Positions 22,573-30,560 of a DNA stretch of 64,000 bases are shown here, piece by piece. Each line of letters begins with the position of its first letter. The first letter of the stretch is position 1. Under the pieces are notes generated by a model. The model did not search any database and was not told where the DNA came from. It saw only the letters and a list, made by a program, of their open reading frames with translations. The stretch comes from Acidimicrobiales bacterium. GTDB lineage: Bacteria; Actinomycetota; Acidimicrobiia; Acidimicrobiales; Bog-793. Made by a program: the position numbers and the translations under genes. Where the stretch lies: positions 1-64,000 of the forward strand of contig DATGLP010000023.1 in NCBI GenBank assembly GCA_035294085.1. Direction: 5' to 3'.

Positions 22573-23565
22573 TCACAGCTCCTCGGCGAAGTTCCCCTCG
22601 ATGCGCCCGAAGACCACCAGCGCACCGAGCAGGAGAACCACGCCGATCCCGAGCACCCACGCCAGCATCACGAGGTAGAAGTGGTACGGGTAGTTGGCGA
22701 GCTGGTAGCTCACGACCCGCCCAAGGTGGTGGACCGGGTCGGCGTAGGTCACGTAGGAGACCTTGCCGTAGAACGCCCGCTGGAAGGCGAGCACGATCGG
22801 GGTGATCGGGTCGGCGAGGTACAGGTAGCCGAGCCAGCGGTGCGACGGGGTGTAGACCTTGTTGAAGCTGTAGATGATCGGCACTCCCCAGAACCATGCC
22901 TGCAGGAGCACCGCGATCAGGTGCTCGATGTCCCGCAGGTAGACGTTCACCGCGGACAGGAAGATCGCGATCGCCGCGGTGAGCACGACGAGGTCGACGA
23001 GCGCGAACGGCACGAGCGGCAGCCAGCTCCACGCCGGTGCGACCTGGAACCCCGCGAGGAAGACGGCCATCACGACGAGCTGGAAGCCGAAGAACACCAC
23101 CGCTGCCCCGACCTGCGACATGGCCAGGATCTCGCGGGGGAACGCCACCTTCTTCACGATCCCCGCGGCCGCGACGATCGACGTCGACGAGCCCATGAGC
23201 GCGTTGTTGAAGAGGTTCCACACGAGCAGGCCCGAGAAGAGGAACAGGGCGTAGTCCGGGACGTTCGCCTTCAGGAAGTACGTGAAGACCACGTAGTAGA
23301 CGACGAGGACCACCGCCGGGTTCAGCATCGACCAGAGGAAGCCGAGGATGCTCCCCTTGTACTTGACCTTGAGCTCCTTGCGGACGAGGAAGAGGAAGAG
23401 CTCGCGCGACCGCCACAGGTCCTTCAGCCGCACCGGCAGGCTGACGCGCGCGGCGACCACGCGAGCCGGGAGCTCGCGCGCCGGTGCCGGTGCGAGCTCG
23501 AGGGGCGCTACCTCGTCGAGGAGCTCATGGGCGGGCGGCACACCGGCCTCGCTCACCGTCCCCAT
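22573..23565 (-). CDS. wzm: Polysaccharide ABC exporter, permease subunit (Wzm-like)
   Basis: A protein of 330 residues of the ABC-2 type. A cytoplasmic N-terminus of about 65 residues precedes six hydrophobic helices. The start of the membrane region, L-V-R-K-E-L-K-V-K-Y-K-G-S-I-L-G-F-L-W-S, and later F-L-S-A-V-N-V-Y-L-R-D-I-E-H-L are hallmarks of Wzm/TagG. It is the first gene of a minus-strand operon wzm-wzt-small protein-glycosyltransferase, divergent from the fused glycosyltransferase pair at 23769-26444. Confidence 0.9.
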   Translation of the reverse strand: MGTVSEAGVPPAHELLDEVAPLELAPAPARELPARVVAARVSLPVRLKDLWRSRELFLFLVRKELKVKYKGSILGFLWSMLNPAVVLVVYYVVFTYFLKANVPDYALFLFSGLLVWNLFNNALMGSSTSIVAAAGIVKKVAFPREILAMSQVGAAVVFFGFQLVVMAVFLAGFQVAPAWSWLPLVPFALVDLVVLTAAIAIFLSAVNVYLRDIEHLIAVLLQAWFWGVPIIYSFNKVYTPSHRWLGYLYLADPITPIVLAFQRAFYGKVSYVTYADPVHHLGRVVSYQLANYPYHFYLVMLAWVLGIGVVLLLGALVVFGRIEGNFAEEL

Positions 23566-23768
23566 CTCGATCTATCCCTTCCGCGTTCGCGCCGTCGGTC
23601 ACAACACCGCTCGAGGCGCCCGACGACCCGGTCGAGGACTCGGTCGCGTCACTGGGAGCACACCAGCCGGCTCGCAGCCGTGCGACGATCCTAGCGGCGC
23701 GTCCCAAGCGTAGATGCCGCGACCGGGCCGGTAGCATGGCCCGCCGTGGTCGAGAGGGAGGACCCGCC

Positions 23769-24062
23769 GTGACGGGCGTACCAGGACGGCGGCGCCTCCT
23801 GCGGCGAGCCCGCACCGCCGCCTCGCTACCGGGGCGCGTGGTCGCCTGCGAAGACCGCGTCAGCGCCCTCGAGGCGCGAGTCGCGGCCCGTCTCGACGAG
23901 ATCCGCGCCGAGCTCGCCGAGGTCCGGTCGCTCCTCACCGGGGTCCTCGACGCCGAGGCGGACGCCACCGAGCTCGTCGGGAGGCTCCTGCGAGCCTCGA
24001 CGGACCGCCTCGAGGCGCTCGAGGCAGCCCTCGGCGGTCGCGTCGGGCCGCCCGACGCCTGA
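23769..24062 (+). CDS. Small coiled-coil protein (97 aa)
   Basis: A basic N-terminal stretch is followed by a long predicted coiled coil, R-V-S-A-L-E-A-R-V-A-A-R-L-D-E-I, then A-E-L-A-E-V-R-S-L-L and a final L-E-A-L-E-A-A-L. GTG at 23769 has GAGGGAGGA at good spacing, which fixes the start better than the in-frame ATG upstream. It ends three bases before the double glycosyltransferase gene, so it is co-translated with it. No family is recognised; an oligomerisation or adaptor role is a guess. Confidence 0.65.
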   Translation: MTGVPGRRRLLRRARTAASLPGRVVACEDRVSALEARVAARLDEIRAELAEVRSLLTGVLDAEADATELVGRLLRASTDRLEALEAALGGRVGPPDA

Positions 24063-24065
24063 ACG

Positions 24066-26444
24066 ATGGGAAGGGTCGACCACCCCGGCCCCCTCGCCGT
24101 CGACCTCCAGGCCCTGCAGAGCCCCATGACGCGGACGCGCGGCATCGGCCGGTACGCGGCTGACTTCGCGCTCGCCCTCGAGGAGCACCGACCCGACCTC
24201 GTCGGTCGCTACCTGCTCAACCCGCGGCTCCCCCCACCTGCCCCGCTCGAGCCGCTCCTGGCCACCGGCAAGCTCGCCTACGTCGGCGACGCGGACGCCA
24301 TCGGCCCGTGGACTCGCGTCCTCCACCTGCTCTCCCCGCTCGACACCTCGAGCCCGACCGCCGCGCTGTGGCCGGCGCAGGCCGCACGCGCCGGGGTGCG
24401 CCTGAGCGTGACCGTGTACGACCTCATCCCGGCGGCGGAACCGACCACGCACCTCGCCGACCCCCTCGAGCGGCGCCGGTACCGGACGCACCTCGAGCTC
24501 GTGCGCGCCGCGGAGCGCCTGCTCGTGCTGTCGCGCGCCGCCGCGAGCGACCTCGAGCGCCTCCTCGGCTGCGAGAGCCGGCGCATCGTCGAGGTCGGCG
24601 CGGCACCGAGCCGGGAGTTCCTCGACCCGCCGCGGCCGCACGAGGACGGACCGGTCCGGCCGCCCTACGTCCTCTACCCGAGCGGACACCACCCCAGGAA
24701 GAACAACGAGCGCCTCGTGGAGGCGTTCGCCCTCCTCCCCGAGGCGCTGCGCGGCCGCTACCGCCTCGTCGTCTCCGGCGACTTCCCCGCACCCGCGGCC
24801 CACCACCTCCAGCACCTCGCCGCCGGTCGTTTCGAGCTCTGCCTGCCGGGCCGCCTGCCCAGCTGGCAGTTCGCCGCGCTCGTCGCCAACGCGGCCCTCG
24901 TCTGCTTCCCGAGCCTCGCGGAAGGCTTCGGGCTGCCGGTCGCGGAGGCGCTCGCCTGCGGGACGCCGGTGATCGCCTCCGACCGCCCTCCCCTCGACGA
25001 GCTCGTCGAACGCGAGGGGCGCTTCGATCCCGAGTCCGCCGTCGCGATCGCTCGGGCCATCGCCGCGGCCCTCGGCGACGACGCGCTGCGCCGCCGCCTC
25101 GCCGTCGGGCGGCCAGGCGCCGTGCGCACCTGGCGGACGGTCGCCGAGCGCGCCGGCGAGGCCTTCGACGAGCTCCTCGCTGCGCCGAGGCGGCCGAGCC
25201 GTCGCCGACGACGGCGTCTCGCCGTCGTGACCCCGCTCCCTCCCTCCCCGACCGGCGTCGCCGCGTACAGCTTCCGCCTGCTCGAGCAGCTCAGCGGGCG
25301 GCGCCACCTCGAGGTCGAGGCGTTCGCGGACGGCCCGACGCCCGGCCAGGTCGCGCCGGACGGCGTCGCTCGCTACAAGGCGGCGAGCCTCCGGCGCGTC
25401 GAGGCGCTCACGGGCGGCTACGACGCAGTGCTCTACGTGCTCGGCAACAGCCACCACCACCTCGGCGCGCTCCGCCTGCTGCGCGAGCGCCGCGGGAGCA
25501 TCCTCAGCCACGACGTGCGGCTCACGAACCTCTACCGGCACGAGCACGGCGACCCCGGGCTGCGACGGGGCGGCCTGGCACGAGCCATCGCCGCGATGTA
25601 CGGCGACGCGATCCCGGCCGGGCTCGGCGACAACGAGGAGCTCTCGCCCGCCGACCTCGAGAGCTACGGCCTGTACCTCGCGCGCGAGGCGGTGACGCTG
25701 GCGGAGCGCTTCCTCGTCACGTCGCGGGCGGCCGTCCAGCTCGCGCGCCTCGACGCCGGGGGTCGCGGCACGATCCTCCCCCTCCCCTTCGCCATCGCCG
25801 CGCCCGACCCCCGCCCGCTCCTCTTCACGGGCGCCGCGTCGCGCGCACCGGACGGCCTCGCCCAGGCCGGTCGCTGGTGGGGGCAGCACCCCGAGGGATT
25901 CGACGGCCCCCTCATCGCCCACTTCGGGATCGTCGACCCGATCAAGCGGCCCGAGCTGCTCGTCGAGGCGGCGGCGTGCTGCCGCGGGTCCCATCCGAAG
26001 CTGCGCCTCGCCTTCGTCGGACCGGTCGCCGACGAGCTCGCGCGCGACCTCGCCCGCCAGGCCGAGCAGGCCGGGCTCGGCGACGCGCTCGTGCTCACGG
26101 GAGCGCTCCCGCCAGCGGCGTACCGCGCCTGGCTCGACCGCTGCCTCGTCGCCATCCAGCTGCGTGCGGGGTTCAACGGCGAGGCGTCGGCCGCCGTCGG
26201 CGAGTGCCTGGCCTGCGGCGTCGCCACGGTCGTCACCGAGCTCGGCTGGATGCGCGAGCTGCCCGACGACGCGGTGGAGAAGGTAGCGCCGACGCTCGAG
26301 GCAGGCGAGCTCGCGGCGGTGGTCTCGCGCCTCCTCGTCGACGAGGCGCGGCGCGCCCGCCTCGGCCGGCGCGGCCGCGACCTCGCCGCCCACCAGGGCT
26401 TCGATGCCGTGGCCGACGCCGTGCTCGACGCGCTCGCGCTCTAG
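24066..26444 (+). CDS. Tandem two-domain glycosyltransferase (GT4-GT4)
   Basis: A protein of 792 residues made of two complete GT-B units. Unit 1 (about 1-375) has G-I-G-R-Y-A near the N-terminus, Y-P-S-G-H-H-P-R-K-N-N-E-R-L and F-P-S-L-A-E-G-F-G-L-P-V-A-E-A-L-A-C-G. Unit 2 (about 385-792) restarts with L-A-V-V-T-P-L-P-P-S-P-T-G-V-A-A-Y-S and has A-H-F-G-I-V-D-P-I-K-R-P-E-L and R-A-G-F-N-G-E-A-S-A-A-V-G-E-C-L. Such fusions often add two sugars in sequence to a polymer. The gene is divergent from wzm and belongs to the same surface-glycan cluster. Confidence 0.87.
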   Translation: MGRVDHPGPLAVDLQALQSPMTRTRGIGRYAADFALALEEHRPDLVGRYLLNPRLPPPAPLEPLLATGKLAYVGDADAIGPWTRVLHLLSPLDTSSPTAALWPAQAARAGVRLSVTVYDLIPAAEPTTHLADPLERRRYRTHLELVRAAERLLVLSRAAASDLERLLGCESRRIVEVGAAPSREFLDPPRPHEDGPVRPPYVLYPSGHHPRKNNERLVEAFALLPEALRGRYRLVVSGDFPAPAAHHLQHLAAGRFELCLPGRLPSWQFAALVANAALVCFPSLAEGFGLPVAEALACGTPVIASDRPPLDELVEREGRFDPESAVAIARAIAAALGDDALRRRLAVGRPGAVRTWRTVAERAGEAFDELLAAPRRPSRRRRRRLAVVTPLPPSPTGVAAYSFRLLEQLSGRRHLEVEAFADGPTPGQVAPDGVARYKAASLRRVEALTGGYDAVLYVLGNSHHHLGALRLLRERRGSILSHDVRLTNLYRHEHGDPGLRRGGLARAIAAMYGDAIPAGLGDNEELSPADLESYGLYLAREAVTLAERFLVTSRAAVQLARLDAGGRGTILPLPFAIAAPDPRPLLFTGAASRAPDGLAQAGRWWGQHPEGFDGPLIAHFGIVDPIKRPELLVEAAACCRGSHPKLRLAFVGPVADELARDLARQAEQAGLGDALVLTGALPPAAYRAWLDRCLVAIQLRAGFNGEASAAVGECLACGVATVVTELGWMRELPDDAVEKVAPTLEAGELAAVVSRLLVDEARRARLGRRGRDLAAHQGFDAVADAVLDALAL

Positions 26445-26853
26445 GGGCGCTGACGGCGACCAGCACGCGAGACCAGGCCCGCGACAAGTCGACCTCGGCG
26501 CCGGAGCGAACCCCCTGGCGCGCCGGCGCGAGGCCGCCGGATCGATCGAGGACGAGGCGACCGCCTGCCCGGGTCGCGGCGATGCCGACCGGCTCGTGCC
26601 GACGGTCAGGTCCTCGCCCGCGCCTCTCGCCCCGAGGTCGGGCTGGCGTGGCCGAGGCCGAGCTGGCGCGGCACGAGGTCTGCCGACCGACGAGCCGGCG
26701 AGCGACAAGCGGGGACCAGGCGGAACGGGGTCGTGCCAGACCGAGCTCGGCGTCGCTGCGCCGCCAGCGACCGCAGGAAGCGGCCCGTCGCCGTCGACGC
26801 CGGTCGCGCCGCCCCGCAGGCGGGCGCCCGGCTCGCCGCTCGTGCTGGTGCCG
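26445..26853. other. 409-base convergent gap without a recognisable gene
   Basis: Two genes end towards this stretch. Open frames exist on both strands but give Arg/Ala/Gly-rich translations without a convincing start or family. No strong stem-loop was seen by eye. It may contain terminators or a decayed gene. Confidence 0.4.
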
Positions 26854-27600
26854 TTACCGGCGCAGGGCGCGACGCCCTACCTCCACGAGCACGAGGCGTG
26901 CCAGCCTCGGGCTGGCGAGCCCACGGCGTGGCGGCGTGGCGAACACGCTCTCGGAGAACGGCCCGGCGGAGGCGGCACCGAGCGCCGCTCGGGCGTCGTT
27001 GCAGCCCCGGCCGCTCGCAGCACGGATCCGGACGAGCGCCAGCACCTCCTCCTGCAGGTCCTCCTCGGTCGGCGCCGGCCAGCCGTCTCGCCCGCCGGCG
27101 TGCTCGGACCGGCCTGGTGGCTCGACCGCGATACGCCCTCGCTCGACTCCCGGCGCCGCTGCCAGCTGGGCGGCATCCTCCTCGCAGCCGACGACGATCC
27201 GCCGGGCCGACGCCCACACCCCCCGAGCGGCCCGGCCCCCGAAGCCCCCCGGGATGGGCGCCGGGCTGTCGACGCGGATCGTCACGTCCCGCCACAGGCG
27301 CAGGGCGGCGCCGAGCGCGACGAGCGCGAGCGCGCGCCCCAGCCGGCCGGTGGTCGGTCGACACGGCACGCCCGGTTCGAGCCGCAGCACGAGCGCATCG
27401 AAGCGCGCCGCGCCCAGCGCGACCTCGAGCGCGAGCCACAGCCCGTCGAGGCGGGCAGTCCGGTGCGCCGCGGCGCGCGCGTCGGGCGAGCACACCTCGA
27501 CGGTGTGGCCCTGCTCGGCGAGGTCAGCCGCGACCTCGCCGAGCAACTGGGCGAAGCTCCCGCCGGAGGGGGGAACGGTGCCGACGACGAGGACCCTCAC
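26854..27600 (-). CDS. Glycosyltransferase-like protein (short)
   Basis: A protein of 248 residues. It begins V-R-V-L-V-V-G-T-V-P-P-S-G-G-S-F-A-Q-L and continues with V-A-A-D-L-A-E-Q-G-H-T-V-E-V, the usual opening of GT-B glycosyltransferases. A middle strand V-T-I-R-V-D-S-P-A-P-I-P-G-G-F fits the acceptor domain. The second (nucleotide-sugar) domain with its E-x7-E motif is not evident, so the protein is about 100-150 residues short of a full enzyme. It could be truncated or a specialised single-domain protein. The GTG start overlaps the preceding stop by four bases. Confidence 0.6.
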   Translation of the reverse strand: MRVLVVGTVPPSGGSFAQLLGEVAADLAEQGHTVEVCSPDARAAAHRTARLDGLWLALEVALGAARFDALVLRLEPGVPCRPTTGRLGRALALVALGAALRLWRDVTIRVDSPAPIPGGFGGRAARGVWASARRIVVGCEEDAAQLAAAPGVERGRIAVEPPGRSEHAGGRDGWPAPTEEDLQEEVLALVRIRAASGRGCNDARAALGAASAGPFSESVFATPPRRGLASPRLARLVLVEVGRRALRR

Positions 27601-28811
27601 CGTCGGACCCGCCTGGCGAATGCCCGCAGCGAGCGTTCCATCGCATCGAGGACGACGTCCCAGGTGTAGTTGGCGAGCACGTACGCCCGCCCACGCGCCG
27701 CCAGAGCGGCGGCGGCCTTCGGCGCCTGCGCCACGAAGCGGAGGCACTCGGCGAGCTCGAGGTCGTCGCGGTACGTGAGGCCCCCGCCCGAGCGCTCGAC
27801 GTGCCAGGTCACCACCTCGCCGGCCGCGCTCGCGATGACCGGCGTGCCGGCGAGCCAGGCCTCCATGACCGTGCGCGAGAAGCTCTCGTTCGCGCTCGGC
27901 TGCACGAGGGCGTCGGCGGCCGCGAAGGCATGCGGGAGCTGCGCCCGGTCGAGGTAGCCGAGGTCGACGACCCGGTCGGCCAGGCCGTCGGGCACCTCGG
28001 CCGCACCGACACCGACCGTCACGAGGTCGAAGGGGAGGTCGCCGGTGGCGAGCGCTGCCGCGAAGCCGGCGAGCAGATCGCGCCAGCCCTTGCCCGCCTC
28101 GCGCCGACCTGCGTAGAGGAGGAAGGGCCGGTCGATGCCGTGCCGGCGCCGGAAGCCCGCCGGGTCGTAGCCGGACGGCACCTCGACGGCGCCGCCGACG
28201 ACCCGGTGGTGGGGCGGCAGTCCGGGCGCGAGCCGGTGCGCGAGCTGGTGCTCGGGCTCGGAGAGGAACCACACGCCGCCCACCGACGACAGCGTCTGGC
28301 GCACGACGGCGAGCCGAGCGTACGGCTCGTCGTGGAGGCAGGGCATCACGATGCTGCGATCGGGCACGACCTGCGCGCCGTAGATCGTCGACCAGAAGAG
28401 GTAGGGGGACAGGACCACGGCGTCGAGATCGCGCGCCGCGCCGAGCAGGTGGAGGTAGAGGTCCGGCACGCGAAAGCGCGCGTTCACCCAGGCCACCTCC
28501 TCGGCCGCGTCGAGGCGCTCGCCTCGCTGCACGCGTCGCTCGAGCTCGGCGGCGAGGAGGCGCCGACGCGACCGGACCGTCCTGAACCGGCGGATCGTCA
28601 CCCCCGCCTCGACGAACGTGCCGGCCTCGAACTCGTTCGCCCAGCTGAAGTGGCTGCGGGCGCACGTCGTGAGGAGCTCGACCACGTGGCCGCGCGCCGC
28701 GAGCCCGCGCGCCGCTTCGGCCACCACCGCCTCCGAGCCGCCGACGACACCCTCGCCGTAGCGGGGCGTGACGAAGGCGACGCGCAGCGGTCGCTCGCTC
28801 GTGCCTGCCAC
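27597..28811 (-). CDS. Glycosyltransferase family 4
   Basis: A protein of 404 residues with both GT-B halves. It opens V-A-F-V-T-P-R-Y-G-E-G-V-V-G-G-S-E; the donor half has L-L-Y-A-G-R-R-E-A-G-K-G-W-R-D-L and V-Q-P-S-A-N-E-S-F-S-R-T-V-M-E-A-W-L-A-G-T-P-V-I. GTG at 28811 is chosen because GGGAGAGG lies eight bases upstream; a longer frame to 28913 would run into the divergent promoter region. It heads an operon with the short glycosyltransferase-like gene. Confidence 0.87.
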   Translation of the reverse strand: MAGTSERPLRVAFVTPRYGEGVVGGSEAVVAEAARGLAARGHVVELLTTCARSHFSWANEFEAGTFVEAGVTIRRFRTVRSRRRLLAAELERRVQRGERLDAAEEVAWVNARFRVPDLYLHLLGAARDLDAVVLSPYLFWSTIYGAQVVPDRSIVMPCLHDEPYARLAVVRQTLSSVGGVWFLSEPEHQLAHRLAPGLPPHHRVVGGAVEVPSGYDPAGFRRRHGIDRPFLLYAGRREAGKGWRDLLAGFAAALATGDLPFDLVTVGVGAAEVPDGLADRVVDLGYLDRAQLPHAFAAADALVQPSANESFSRTVMEAWLAGTPVIASAAGEVVTWHVERSGGGLTYRDDLELAECLRFVAQAPKAAAALAARGRAYVLANYTWDVVLDAMERSLRAFARRVRR

Positions 28812-28917
28812 TCCAGCCGCCTCTCCCGCCGGCACGCCCCGGCGTGAGCCACGATCGTACGTCCGCGGCGGAGCACGCGATGTCCGGGCGGGTCCGGCTC
28901 GCAGCTGGCTCATTCGC

Positions 28918-28923
28918 TAAGAT
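28918..28923 (+). promoter_or_regulatory. -10 box (TAAGAT) of the first propeller-protein gene
   Basis: TAAGAT ends eight bases before the GTG start and no Shine-Dalgarno sequence intervenes. It fits the TAnnnT pattern seen before many genes in this window. Confidence 0.45.
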
Positions 28924-28931
28924 CGCCCGGC

Positions 28932-30554
28932 GTGGCACAGCTCGGCTCGGGCCGGTTGTGGCGCGCCGTTGCGGCAACCTGGTCCGCGCCGGTCGTCGCC
29001 GGCACGATGCTGCTCGGCGCCACTGCCCTCCCCCTTGGCGCCAGCGCGAGCCAAAGTGGCGCTGGCGCGCGAGAACGTGGTTCGGTTCCCTGCCCGGCCA
29101 CGGTCCACGTCGCCCCGACGGTCAGCTGGCCGGCGCCGGCCTGGAAGGCCTGCTTCCCCGGGACCATCACGGAGAGCTCGCCCACGTTCGCGACCTTCCG
29201 GGAGGAGGCCATCGTTGCGGTGGGCGACGAGCGCGGCTACGTCCACGTGCTCGATGCCGCGACCGGCGCCGAGCTGCCCGGCTGGCCGAGAGCCATGGCC
29301 GCGCCCCGCGGCCAGCACGCCGCCATCGAAGGAAGCCCGACGATCGCCTTCCTCGACGGGCCGAACCGGCCGCCCTCGATCATCGTCGGCTCCGCCTCCA
29401 CCTGGGTGCACGACACCGTCGGCGAGCTCGAGGCGTTCCGCCTCGACGGGGCTCGCCGCTTCGTCTTCCGCGTCGGCGCGGCGACGGGCACGGCGGTCGG
29501 GGTCTTCTCGAGCCCTGCCGTCGGGGACCTCGCCGGCAACGGCCAGGTGGACATCGTCTTCGGCTCCTGGGACCACAACCTCTACGCGCTGGACCGGGCT
29601 GGCCACCTCCTGCCAGGGTTTCCCGTCAACAACGCCGACACGATCTGGTCCTCGCCGAGCCTCTACCACCTCCCCGGCGTCCGCGGGGAGGACATCTACC
29701 TCGGCAGCGACGCCTCCGGGCTCGACGGCTGCGTCGGAGGCTGGGTGAGCGACTACCGCTACGTGCGCGGCGCGCCACGGCTCGTCTGGCGCCACTGCGA
29801 GCGCCAGTCGATCTGGTCGAGCCCCGCCGTCGGCGTGATCAACGGCACGCACCAGCCGGTCGTCGTCGTCGGGACGAGCTTCTACGAGCAGCCCTTCCCG
29901 CAGGCGACGTACCGCCTCTACGCCTTCTACGCGCGAAGCGGCCGACCGGTGCGCGGCTGGCCCGTCACGACCTCGGGGCCCACCCTCGGGTCGCCGGCGA
30001 TCGGCAACGTCGACGGCGGCACCACGGCGTCCGTCGTCGACACGTCCTTCGTCTGCGCCGGATCGACCGACACGAGCTGCGTGTCGACGAACGTCTCGCG
30101 AGTGAGCGCCTGGAGCGGCTCGGGCCGACTGCGGTGGTCCCAGACACTGCGCGGGCCGACGGATTTCGCCTCCCCGGTCCTCGTACCGCTGCTCGACCAC
30201 GCCCAGCAGGACGTGCTCGTCGGCTCCCCCGACGGCCTCTACCCGCTCGACGGCGCGACGGGTGCCTACCTGTACGGGACTGGCTTCTCGAACCAGTGGG
30301 CGGCGATCAACCCGGGCTGCCGCGTCTTCTCGAGCGTCGCCGTCGGTGCGGTGCCCGGACGAGGCGAGTACGTCTTCGAGTCCTGCGGCGGTCCACCCGG
30401 CTTCGGCGTCCCCGGCGAGGTCGCGGCCTACCGCCTCCCGCTCCAGAGCGCGACGCCGCCGGCGTGGCCGATGTTCCGCGCCGATGCGGCGCACGACGGG
30501 ACGGTGCCCCCGACGGCGCCCCCGGGCACACAGTCCGCCTCCCGTGCTGGCTGA
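28932..30554 (+). CDS. Secreted FG-GAP/VCBS-like beta-propeller protein (copy 1)
   Basis: A protein of 540 residues. A signal peptide (hydrophobic to about residue 40, A-S-A-S) is followed by repeats with the pattern S-S-P[20 protein letters not shown] and L-Y-A-L-D, typical of seven-bladed FG-GAP or PQQ-like propellers that bind calcium or glycans outside the cell. Several cysteines (C-F-P-G, R-H-C-E, C-A-G-S, E-S-C-G-G) could form disulfides. The neighbour starting seven bases downstream is a close paralogue. Likely a cell-surface or secreted binding protein; the ligand is unknown. Confidence 0.75.
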   Translation: MAQLGSGRLWRAVAATWSAPVVAGTMLLGATALPLGASASQSGAGARERGSVPCPATVHVAPTVSWPAPAWKACFPGTITESSPTFATFREEAIVAVGDERGYVHVLDAATGAELPGWPRAMAAPRGQHAAIEGSPTIAFLDGPNRPPSIIVGSASTWVHDTVGELEAFRLDGARRFVFRVGAATGTAVGVFSSPAVGDLAGNGQVDIVFGSWDHNLYALDRAGHLLPGFPVNNADTIWSSPSLYHLPGVRGEDIYLGSDASGLDGCVGGWVSDYRYVRGAPRLVWRHCERQSIWSSPAVGVINGTHQPVVVVGTSFYEQPFPQATYRLYAFYARSGRPVRGWPVTTSGPTLGSPAIGNVDGGTTASVVDTSFVCAGSTDTSCVSTNVSRVSAWSGSGRLRWSQTLRGPTDFASPVLVPLLDHAQQDVLVGSPDGLYPLDGATGAYLYGTGFSNQWAAINPGCRVFSSVAVGAVPGRGEYVFESCGGPPGFGVPGEVAAYRLPLQSATPPAWPMFRADAAHDGTVPPTAPPGTQSASRAG

Positions 30555-30560
30555 GCAGCC

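Noticed and set aside
20899-23694. Very long plus-strand frame opposite wzm-wzt and the glycosyltransferase
   Set aside because: The translation is an Asp/Glu/His/Arg-rich shadow of the real minus-strand genes, typical for GC-rich DNA; no motif or start signal.
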